This document shows positions 1 to 6,221 of a DNA stretch of 34,128 nucleotides, piece after piece. Each line of letters begins with the position of its first letter. The first letter of the stretch is position 1. Source of the stretch: an uncultured Prevotella sp. Lineage in GTDB: Bacteria > Bacteroidota > Bacteroidia > Bacteroidales > Bacteroidaceae. The DNA lies in contig CAMVSV010000026.1 in the NCBI GenBank assembly GCA_947170265.1, positions 1 to 34,128 on the forward strand. Direction: 5' to 3'. The translations under genes and the position numbers were made by a program. The notes under the pieces are model-generated. The model did not search any database and had not been told where the DNA came from. It saw only the letters and a list, made by a program, of their open reading frames with translations.

Positions 1-93
1 ATCGCAAATTAAACTATTGAGCAGCTTCTCAAATTCATCATCCTCCATCTCCTGCTTCTCGAAACCATTGGTAATTCTATATTCTTTCTGCAT
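1..93 (-). CDS. 5' part of an unidentified gene, cut by window edge
   Basis: An open frame starts with ATG at 93 and runs leftward off the window, so only 31 codons are visible. The peptide begins MQKEYRITNGFEKQEMEDD and continues with an acidic, leucine-containing stretch. I do not recognise the family from so short a piece. The start is chosen because it is the first ATG after an AT-rich, stop-containing upstream region; an internal Met at codon 16 is an alternative. The long upstream region on the same strand folds into several hairpins (136-260) that could be its leader. No TAnnTTTG promoter box is evident immediately upstream. Confidence 0.4.
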   Translation of the reverse strand, partial: MQKEYRITNGFEKQEMEDDEFEKLLNSLICD

Positions 94-591
94 AATCAAC
101 ATAATTCTAATCACTATAATATAAATAATGTGTAAGTCCCCTTTCGTATGGGGACACAAGAGTAACCGGGCAAGTGCATCTGCACCACCCCGTGGAACTA
201 AAGAGTATTCATTTCAGCGAACACACCATCACAATCTCCTGACATTGTAGCAATATGTCAAAGAACTCACGAAACGACAAGTTACAATCTTCCAGCCGAT
301 TTTCTGATTCAGTTCTTCACCTCATCGTCAAACCGCTCGGCAACCGACTGTTTTCTTTGTCATCTTGTTCATTATTGCTTCAATTCTTCTGTTAATGTTG
401 TGATAGAATTATGTAATCCGGCTGCAAAGCTAAATATTATTTCTGATATCGCAAAGATTATGCGATTATATTTTTCAATCCTAAATAAATCTCTGCCTTC
501 AGCCATGTAGCATGGCTCACAGAGAGATTTGTCCTGTGAGTTATATTGCAGCCTATTCTTAGCAATTTTCAATATTTCTTTTTATATGCCA
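94..591. other. Non-coding stretch with several hairpins
   Basis: About 500 bases carry no convincing gene; open frames here are short and unrelated to known families. Three hairpins are visible in its left part. Positions 136-155 pair GTCCCC with GGGGAC around an 8-nt loop. Positions 167-192 pair CGGG with CCCG outside and GTGCA with TGCAC inside. Positions 240-260 pair TGACAT with ATGTCA. The region lies upstream of the leftward gene at the window edge and upstream of the rubredoxin promoter on the other side. It may be a structured leader or a small RNA for the leftward gene; nothing here identifies a known RNA family. Confidence 0.35.
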
Positions 592-621
592 TTGTGCTTT
601 GAACTAAATTCCGTATCTTTG
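592..621 (+). promoter_or_regulatory. Promoter of the rubredoxin gene
   Basis: A -33 type TTG at 592-594 is followed after 19 nt by TATCTTTG at 614-621, matching the Bacteroidota consensus TTG-N19/20-TAnnTTTG. Transcription would begin near 627, giving a leader of roughly 45 nt. Confidence 0.75.
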
Positions 622-670
622 CGGAAGTGACAGTTAGGTAGCATATTACAAATCAAAAAACAACACCATT

Positions 671-829
671 ATGGCTAAGTATGTATGTGACGTGTGTGGG
701 TATGAATATGACCCCGCAGTGGGCGATCCCGAAAACGGCATCGCAGCAGGAACGGAGTTTGAACAGCTTCCCGAGGATTGGGTTTGTCCGCTATGCGGCG
801 TTGGCAAGGACCAGTTCAGTGAAGAATAG
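671..829 (+). CDS. Rubredoxin
   Basis: This encodes a 52-residue rubredoxin, a small soluble cytoplasmic electron carrier with one iron held by four cysteines. The two metal knuckles are visible: CDVCG with Cys6 and Cys9, and CPLCG with Cys39 and Cys42. The family hallmarks Y-x-Y-D-P and the acidic segment before DWVCP are present, and the length equals that of ordinary one-domain rubredoxins. The start ATG at 671 gives the standard N-terminus [15 protein letters not shown]. It is a single-gene unit with its own promoter (592-621) and terminator (857-898). No partner oxidoreductase or rubrerythrin lies nearby, so its electron donor and acceptor cannot be inferred here. Confidence 0.96.
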   Translation: MAKYVCDVCGYEYDPAVGDPENGIAAGTEFEQLPEDWVCPLCGVGKDQFSEE

Positions 830-856
830 GTAGACCAAAACTTTTTAGAAATAAAG

Positions 857-898
857 AACTGCGAACATGCTGTAACAGTGTGCTCGCAGTTTTTTTTA
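857..898 (+). terminator. Rho-independent terminator of the rubredoxin gene
   Basis: A 16-bp stem with one mismatch and two wobble pairs starts AACTGCGA (857-864) and closes TCGCAGTT (884-891) around a 3-nt loop. It is followed by a run of eight T (890-897). Confidence 0.9.
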
Positions 899-1245
899 TC
901 CCGTAAAACCGAAGAAAGACAATATTCGTTTTTACACAAGCCTTGCAGGGAGGTCTGAGGCTTATGCCTGAGCATGGGAATGCATATCTGAATGTTCTTA
1001 CGGTTGTGTTACTCATGGCACGGAGAAATTATACTTATGATTTCTCTATTCCAAATGCGGAAATATATTCAAATCCCAGTCTTACACAAAATGTGGGATA
1101 TTGATTTCAATCTCTGTTTTTATGTGTGGGGGAACATGTATCTCGTGCATTTCTATCAGAAGGGTGACCATGACTGTGTGAATCATCATGCACAAAACAA
1201 TATATGCGTTCATGAGAACACTCATTTTCTGTGATTTTTCAACTC
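899..1245. other. Intergenic stretch with no recognisable gene
   Basis: Between the rubredoxin terminator and the first repeat element I see only short open frames without family features. The DNA is moderately AT-rich. No RNA gene or clear promoter was found. Confidence 0.5.
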
Positions 1246-1514
1246 CGTGAAACAGTTAACAAATGTGAACGGAAAATGTTCTCCGCACAGTGAGAAAACG
1301 AAAGAGCCACTTTCGCGTTGCGAAAGAGGCTCTTTTACCTTCCAAAAGTGGCTCTTTTGCACGCTAAAAGAGGCTCTTTTGAAATGCCCTTTTCAAACGC
1401 TTGATAATCAGAGAGTTACAAGGGGTAAAAATTAAGCTTTCCTTGGATGTGTAAAAGTTAAATAGTTTAAATAAAACCAGTGGAATTTTACATTTGTTTA
1501 CAAAATGTTTCACG
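1246..1514 (+). repeat. Dispersed palindromic repeat element, copy 1, with imperfect terminal inverted repeats
   Basis: This 269-bp non-coding element shares long matches with 18357-18557 and with the reverse strand of 33953-34128. It contains four short palindromes in tandem: 1299-1315, 1323-1335, 1343-1359 and 1366-1380. The best has arms AAAAGAG and CTCTTTT around one base. A conserved segment containing GAGTTACAA follows, then an AT-rich part, then an inverted pair ACATTT/AAATGT at the right end. The left end (1246-1270) reads CGTGAAACA...AACAAATGT and the right end, on the opposite strand, reads CGTGAAACA...AACAAATGT with a 4-nt length difference. These are imperfect terminal inverted repeats, as in a non-autonomous mobile element. 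It sits between the convergent ends of the rubredoxin and tRNA-Phe genes. Confidence 0.8.
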
Positions 1515-1594
1515 GGAATTTTTGCGAGGATTGCCGTCTGTTGTGACCGATTTTCAGTTGCTTAGGCTGTGGTATATGCTTCTCGTATGGGTAC

Positions 1595-1629
1595 AAAAAA
1601 ACCCGATTCAAGATTTCTCTATCGTCGGG
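1595..1629 (-). terminator. Terminator of tRNA-Phe
   Basis: On the minus strand a stem CCCGA/TCGGG (1625-1629 with 1602-1606) is followed by seven T (complement of 1595-1601). It lies about 17 nt past the 3' end of the tRNA. Confidence 0.7.
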
Positions 1630-1645
1630 CTAATGAAAGGAGGAG

Positions 1646-1718
<73 letters not shown>

Positions 1719-1734
1719 TTGTTGTTTGCGGGTG

Positions 1735-1764
1735 CAAAGGTAGGCATTTCTTTGTAATCTGCAA
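1735..1764 (-). promoter_or_regulatory. Promoter of tRNA-Phe
   Basis: On the minus strand TTG (1764-1762) is separated by 19 nt from TACCTTTG (1742-1735). The predicted start lies about 10 nt before the mature tRNA 5' end at 1718. Confidence 0.8.
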
Positions 1765-1856
1765 AGGTTTTTGTTGTTTTTTTTGAAATTATTTTGTTTT
1801 TACCGTTTGTTTTGCTGTTTACTTGACTTTTGTTCCGTTGTTTCTTGGTAAAAATG

Positions 1857-1864
1857 TAACTTTG
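1857..1864 (+). promoter_or_regulatory. -7 box of the AlkZ-related gene
   Basis: TAACTTTG matches TAnnTTTG; no good TTG box stands at the usual 19-20 nt upstream. Its place rules out a gene start at 1823 and favours the ATG at 1907. Confidence 0.6.
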
Positions 1865-1906
1865 CCTCGATGCCTTATAAAAATAGTTTTCCTGACTGTG
1901 ACAGAC

Positions 1907-2575
1907 ATGAAATATGAAGATATACATAACAGTGCGCAACTCTCGGAAGTGGTGCAGGCGATTGGTTTCCTGCCGCTGCTCAACAGTGGCATAAGTGGTT
2001 TCTCGGCTGAGGACATCGTGAGTGACGATTGTCGCTATGTGGTGTTTCCCGATGGTGGCTGGGACTGGCCTCTGTGGAAATGGAAGGGAGAGATAATAAC
2101 CGGTGGCAACTGCGTCTATGGTAAGTTCTTTGCCGGCAAGGCAGGGTTCATTAGTCTGGACTGGTGGCATGACTTTTGCAATTACCGGCGAGGAGTAAAT
2201 CCTTCGTTTCCCGAGGGGAGCATAGAGGAGGCTGTTCTCTCCACCCTGACGGTGAACGGCAGCATGATAACACGCGAGCTGCGTGCTGCCTGCGGTTTTT
2301 CTGGCACTAAGTTGCGAAGCCGCTTTGACAGCTATGTCACCCGTCTGCAGATGGCATGCAGGATTGTGACAGAGGATTTTATCTATCCTCAAGACCGTCA
2401 TGGCAGGGAGTATGGCTGGGGATGGGCTTTGCTCACCACGCCCGAACAGCTCTATGGTGCGGAGGCTTGCCGTTGTGTGCGCACCCCCGAAGAGTCGTTT
2501 GAGCGCATGGTGTCACATCTCCGTGGCGTATGCCCAGAGGCATCTGAGTCTCAGATTGTGAAGATGATGAAATGA
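1907..2575 (+). CDS. AlkZ-related winged-helix protein (YcaQ/AlkZ-like)
   Basis: The 222-residue product resembles the proteins annotated as AlkZ-related, distant relatives of the AlkZ/YcaQ DNA glycosylases. The visible signature is an N-terminal helix with GFLPLL and GFSAEDI, then a tryptophan-rich core around WDWPLWKWKGEI, then CVYGKFFAGKAGFISLDWW. It is followed by a probable winged-helix part, roughly residues 105-190. The catalytic QxQ motif of true AlkZ glycosylases is not visible, so DNA repair activity is only a possibility. The ATG at 1907 is chosen because the earlier in-frame ATG at 1823 lies upstream of the -7 box at 1857-1864. The gene ends 3 nt from the convergent transporter gene, with no hairpin between them. 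The product is probably cytoplasmic, as no signal peptide or membrane segment is seen. Confidence 0.65.
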   Translation: MKYEDIHNSAQLSEVVQAIGFLPLLNSGISGFSAEDIVSDDCRYVVFPDGGWDWPLWKWKGEIITGGNCVYGKFFAGKAGFISLDWWHDFCNYRRGVNPSFPEGSIEEAVLSTLTVNGSMITRELRAACGFSGTKLRSRFDSYVTRLQMACRIVTEDFIYPQDRHGREYGWGWALLTTPEQLYGAEACRCVRTPEESFERMVSHLRGVCPEASESQIVKMMK

Positions 2576-2578
2576 TTG

Positions 2579-3511
2579 TCAGTCTTGATGGTCTCTCCTT
2601 GAGAAAAGCCGCGCCATGACGGCACCGCTGATGTTGTGCCATACGCTGAACACGGCTCCGGGTATCGTTGCCATGGGGTAGGCGGCAAAGTGCAGTGTGG
2701 CAAGCGATGAGGCGAGGCCGGAATTTTGCATGCCCACTTCTATGCTTATGGCCCTGCGCTTGGCTTCAGGCATGTGGAGTAGGGTGCCAAGGGTGTAACC
2801 TAAAGCCAGTCCCGACATGTTGTGGAGCATCACCACGGCAATCACTATGGCTCCGCTGCTGAGCAGCTTCCCGGCGTTGGCAGCAATGATAATCATCACT
2901 ATGGCGCAGATGGTGAGCGACGATACTGCCGGAAGATAGGCTGTGGCTTTGCTTGTGAGACTTGGCAGCAGCTTCTTCATCGTCAGTCCGAGGATGATGG
3001 GCAGTATGACCACCCATAGTATGCTCAGCAGCATGCCTGCCACGTTGACGTCGATATTCTTTCCAGCCATGAGCCATACCAGCAGCGGCGTGGCTATGGG
3101 TGCAAGGAGCGTGCTCACGCCTGTCATGCCTACAGAGAGGGCGAGGTCGCCTTTGGCAAGATAGGTTATCACATTGGAAGCTGTGCCGCCCGGACAACAT
3201 CCCACGAGCACCACACCAATGGTGAGTGCATCGTCGAGGTTGAACAGCCGGGCAAGCAGCCATGCCAGCGATGGCATCACGGTGAACTGTGCCATGCAGC
3301 CAATGATGACATCCTTTGGACGGCTGAACACTATGCGGAAGTCGTTGGCATTGAGTGTGAGGCCCATACCGAACATTATCACTCCGAGGAGTGGGTTGAT
3401 GACGGTGGGTTTCACCGAACCTATGGCAGTGGGGAAGAGCAGTGCCGTGACAGCTGAGAGCAACACGAGCACTCCCATATAGTCGGAAATTGTCTTGCAG
3501 AGCCTTTTCAT
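2579..3511 (-). CDS. Bile acid:sodium symporter (BASS) family transporter
   Basis: The 310-residue inner-membrane protein has about nine or ten hydrophobic helices across its whole length and no signal peptide. Family hallmarks are visible: an early NPLLGVIMFGMGLTL segment, the core motif GCCPGGTASN in the middle, and EVGMQNSGLA near the end. The last two form the sodium and substrate crossover region of BASS proteins. Members carry bile acids, pantoate or other organic anions with sodium. The residues seen do not decide the substrate, so a bile-acid role should not be assumed. It lies 21 nt downstream of the RluA gene on the same strand and very likely shares its transcript. Confidence 0.9.
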   Translation of the reverse strand: MKRLCKTISDYMGVLVLLSAVTALLFPTAIGSVKPTVINPLLGVIMFGMGLTLNANDFRIVFSRPKDVIIGCMAQFTVMPSLAWLLARLFNLDDALTIGVVLVGCCPGGTASNVITYLAKGDLALSVGMTGVSTLLAPIATPLLVWLMAGKNIDVNVAGMLLSILWVVILPIILGLTMKKLLPSLTSKATAYLPAVSSLTICAIVMIIIAANAGKLLSSGAIVIAVVMLHNMSGLALGYTLGTLLHMPEAKRRAISIEVGMQNSGLASSLATLHFAAYPMATIPGAVFSVWHNISGAVMARLFSRRDHQD

Positions 3512-3532
3512 AATATGATACTTTTTGCTACT

Positions 3533-4240
3533 CTATATGTTTTCTGAAGCTTGTTCAAGGGCCTTAGTGCCAAGAGCACTCCACAGAGTGTCGTCAGGCA
3601 ACGGCGAAACCACGGAGATGAGTTGTTTCGATACAGGGTGTATGAATTCCACCTTGTGGGAGAGCAGCGATATGCTTCCGTCGGGGTTGCTTCTCGGTGC
3701 TCCGTATTTCAAGTCGCCTTTGATGGTCAGTCCAACAGCGGAGAGCTGACAGCGTATCTGATGGTGCCTGCCGGTGAGCAAGGTCACCTCGGCAAGCGAG
3801 TAACGGTCGCCACGGGCAATGATGCGGTAGCGCAATACCGCCTTCTTGCCATTTGGCTTCTCGTGGTCGTAGGCATAGCTCTTGTTCTGCTTCTCGTTGC
3901 GCACGAGCCAATGGGTGAGGGTCTCGGGTGCTTCATGAATGTGGGCATTGCTGTTTGGCACTATTGCCCAATAGGTCTTGTGCACCTCACCATTGGCAAA
4001 CATCTTGTTGAGGCGAGTGAGAGCCTTTGAGGTCTTGGCAAACACCACCAGCCCGCTCACCGGACGGTCCAGCCTGTGCACCACTCCGAGAAAAGCCTCT
4101 CCGGGCTTGTTGTATTTTTCCTTCAGGTAGTCTTTCACCAGTTCTGAGAGCGGACGGTCGCCGGTCTTGTCGCCCTGCACAATCTCGCCGCTCTCCTTAT
4201 ATATTATAATAATGTGGTTGTCTTCGTAGACTACTTTCAT
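3533..4240 (-). CDS. RluA-family RNA pseudouridine synthase
   Basis: The 235-residue cytoplasmic enzyme converts a uridine in rRNA or tRNA to pseudouridine. The catalytic motif HRLDRPVSGLVVFAKT is present, with the invariant Asp at residue 58. The later motifs TGRHHQIRCQL and GDLKYGAP are typical of the RluA branch. No S4 RNA-binding domain precedes the catalytic domain, so this is the short form, and the target base cannot be told from sequence. The start at 4240 is preferred over an in-frame ATG at 4291, because the promoter boxes at 4269-4299 would overlap the longer frame. It is the first gene of a probable two-gene unit with the BASS transporter. Confidence 0.9.
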   Translation of the reverse strand: MKVVYEDNHIIIIYKESGEIVQGDKTGDRPLSELVKDYLKEKYNKPGEAFLGVVHRLDRPVSGLVVFAKTSKALTRLNKMFANGEVHKTYWAIVPNSNAHIHEAPETLTHWLVRNEKQNKSYAYDHEKPNGKKAVLRYRIIARGDRYSLAEVTLLTGRHHQIRCQLSAVGLTIKGDLKYGAPRSNPDGSISLLSHKVEFIHPVSKQLISVVSPLPDDTLWSALGTKALEQASENI

Positions 4241-4268
4241 GATTGTTCCCTTTTTTTTGTTTTGCTGG

Positions 4269-4299
4269 CAAAAGTAAGAATATTTTCCCAAGCGTCAAA
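4269..4299 (-). promoter_or_regulatory. Promoter of the RluA-BASS unit
   Basis: On the minus strand TTTG (4299-4296) and TACTTTTG (4276-4269) are separated by exactly 19 nt, a full match to the Bacteroidota consensus. Confidence 0.8.
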
Positions 4300-4497
4300 G
4301 ACTAAACCTTATAAATGATATTTGTGGAAAGTGAAGTTTGTTTTTCCGTTGGAGATGTTGAAATGGATTGCCGTATTTGCAGTGCAGAGCTTCAGAATAC
4401 TTGTCTTAAATCAACCAGTTTGCACAAAAAAGCTTCGTTTGTGGTTAAATAGTGTTAAAGAAATAACAAAAATTATGAATAATATTTGCATTAACTA

Positions 4498-4505
4498 TAC
4501 CTTTG
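4498..4505 (+). promoter_or_regulatory. -7 box of the FadL-like gene
   Basis: TACCTTTG matches TAnnTTTG and lies 36 nt before the chosen start at 4542. The expected TTG box 19-20 nt upstream is not clear. Confidence 0.6.
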
Positions 4506-4541
4506 CAGCCAGTTTTGGAAAAGGTAAATAATAGTTCAAGA

Positions 4542-6101
4542 ATGGATAAACGTTTTTTAATCAGTTTGTTTGCTGCATTTGCTGCGGTAACAACAGCTTT
4601 TGCAGGAGGCATTCTCACCAACACCAATCAGAGTATAGACTTTCTGCGCAACCCAGCGCGTGATGGTGCAATAGGTCTTGACGGAGTTTACAGCAATCCG
4701 GCGGGAGTAGTGTTCATGCCTGAAGGTCTGCATGTGGCTTTCAACTGGCAGTATGCACATCAAACGAGAACCATCACATCGACAAACCCCGTGTTTGCTC
4801 TCGGAAGAAAAAATGAAGGCAACAGCGTGAAGACCTTCGAGGGTGTTGCCGATGCACCAATAATACCATCGTTGCAGGCAGCCTACAACAAAGGAAACTG
4901 GAGCTGGCAGTTCAACTTCTCCATTCCCGGTGGTGGAGGAAAGTGTGAGTTTGACAACGGTCTGGGCTCCTTTGAAAGCGTTGTGGGTGGTATTGCCTAC
5001 CGACTGGGTGGTCTCGACCAGATTGCCACAGCTCTCGGACAGCCTGCTCCCGGCGTGTCGGGCTATGACATGGATGGCTATATGCAGGGTCGTCAGTACT
5101 ACTTTGGCGTTCAGGTGGGTGCAGCATATAAGATTACAAAGAACCTGTCGGTGTATGGCGGTTTGCGACTGCTTTACGGCGATGCCACCTACAGGGCAAG
5201 GATAAGCAACATACAGGTGAAGACAACCAATGGGTATGTGGCATTTGACAGCTTCATGCAGCAAGCCACGGCAATGGTAGACGGTGGAATATCCTATGTA
5301 GACGAAAATCTTGCCAAGGTGAATGCCGGAATAGCACAGTATGAGGCAGCAGGAGCCCCCGTGCCCGAGCAGCTCACAGCCACAAAAGCGCAGCTGGAAG
5401 GTTCGAAAGCACAGCTCAGCGGCACCAGCGAGAGTCTCAACTCGCTGCAGAAATATTCCGAGGGAGTGAACCTGCTGTGTAACCAGACAGGTCTGGGCAT
5501 AGCGCCTATCATAGGTGTAGACTACCGCTTCGGACGATTTAACATCGCAGCCAAATATGAGTTCAAGACTCCAATGAAGATGAAAAACGAGTCTACGGTG
5601 AACGAAGCCAGCGAGATACCGGCAGTGAACAAGTTCCGCGACGAGGCAAAGATTGACGAAGACCAACCCGCCCAGCTCGCAGTGGGAGCCATGTGGGAGA
5701 TATGCGACAAGGTGCGCCTCAATGCCGGCTACCACCATTACTTCGACAAGCATGCCAATTGGTATAACAATTCTCAGGATCTTCTCGGAGGCGACACCAA
5801 TGAGTATCTCGGTGGCGTGGAATGGGATGTAAACAACAAGCTTACTGTGTCGGGAGGTGTTCAGTTCACCGACTATCAGCTCACCGATGAATACATGAAC
5901 GACATGTCGTTTGTTGTAGACAGCTATAGCATTGGACTGGGTTTCAAATATGAGGTGAGCGACCATGTAAAGATTGGTGCCGCATATTTCCAGACCAACT
6001 ACCATCACTACGACCGCGTGACACAGGAGGAACCGCGTGTGAGCGACCATTTCACCCGCAGCAACAAAGTGCTTGGTGTGGGCGTGGAGCTGAATTTTTA
6101 G
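4542..6101 (+). CDS. OmpP1/FadL-family outer-membrane transporter with helical insert
   Basis: The 519-residue protein starts with a clear signal peptide (residues 1-22, cut after TAFA). The FadL-type N-terminal hatch follows, NQSIDFLRNPARDG and YSNPAGVVFM with its NPA turn. Alternating aromatic beta strands then run to a C-terminal phenylalanine, as in outer-membrane barrels. The family moves hydrophobic molecules such as fatty acids inward across the outer membrane; the actual substrate is unknown. Residues about 237-309 break the beta pattern. They are rich in Ala, Gln, Leu, Glu and Ser with heptad-like spacing (for example LTATKAQLEGSKAQLSG), suggesting a helical or coiled-coil insert. 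The start at 4542 gives the signal peptide directly, and the earlier in-frame ATG at 4503 falls within the -7 box. The gene is monocistronic and ends at a hairpin shared with priA. Confidence 0.9.
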   Translation: MDKRFLISLFAAFAAVTTAFAGGILTNTNQSIDFLRNPARDGAIGLDGVYSNPAGVVFMPEGLHVAFNWQYAHQTRTITSTNPVFALGRKNEGNSVKTFEGVADAPIIPSLQAAYNKGNWSWQFNFSIPGGGGKCEFDNGLGSFESVVGGIAYRLGGLDQIATALGQPAPGVSGYDMDGYMQGRQYYFGVQVGAAYKITKNLSVYGGLRLLYGDATYRARISNIQVKTTNGYVAFDSFMQQATAMVDGGISYVDENLAKVNAGIAQYEAAGAPVPEQLTATKAQLEGSKAQLSGTSESLNSLQKYSEGVNLLCNQTGLGIAPIIGVDYRFGRFNIAAKYEFKTPMKMKNESTVNEASEIPAVNKFRDEAKIDEDQPAQLAVGAMWEICDKVRLNAGYHHYFDKHANWYNNSQDLLGGDTNEYLGGVEWDVNNKLTVSGGVQFTDYQLTDEYMNDMSFVVDSYSIGLGFKYEVSDHVKIGAAYFQTNYHHYDRVTQEEPRVSDHFTRSNKVLGVGVELNF

Positions 6102-6152
6102 AAGATTTCAGGCGAGAGATGTTCTCGCATTACAGAGCGATAGAAACAAACG

Positions 6153-6184
6153 AAGGGTTAGGTGCGGTTTGGCACTTAACCCTT
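6153..6184. terminator. Convergent hairpin between the FadL-like gene and priA
   Basis: A 13-bp stem AAGGGTTAGGTGC/GCACTTAACCCTT, with one wobble and a 6-nt loop, lies between two convergent genes. The T tracts on either side are interrupted, so termination is likely but not certain. Confidence 0.6.
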
Positions 6185-6221
6185 TGTTGTTGCCGAAGAC
6201 TATATGTGTAAGGCTTGATGC

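Noticed and set aside
646..975. A 109-codon leftward frame over the rubredoxin gene
   Set aside because: It is antisense to a complete rubredoxin and passes through its terminator.
1299..1380. Regularly spaced short repeats that could suggest a CRISPR array
   Set aside because: Units are 13-17 nt palindromes with spacers of only a few nt, the spacers are themselves conserved between copies, and no cas gene is present.
1247..1435. Short open frames inside repeat copy 1, and similar ones at 18187-18484 in copy 2
   Set aside because: They arise from the repeated palindromes, are not conserved in frame between copies, and occur on both strands.
2579..3511. Naming the BASS transporter a bile-acid importer
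   Set aside because: The family includes carriers of pantoate and other anions; the sequence alone does not fix the substrate.
4322..4497. Possible small gene before the FadL-like gene
   Set aside because: The 69-codon rightward frame lacks any motif, overlaps the promoter box, and the region is AT-rich intergenic DNA.
4557..6050. A 497-codon open frame antisense to the FadL-like gene
   Set aside because: It has no signal peptide or family motif and is rich in His, Cys and Val as expected for a shadow frame. The opposite strand encodes a clear outer-membrane protein with signal peptide and promoter.
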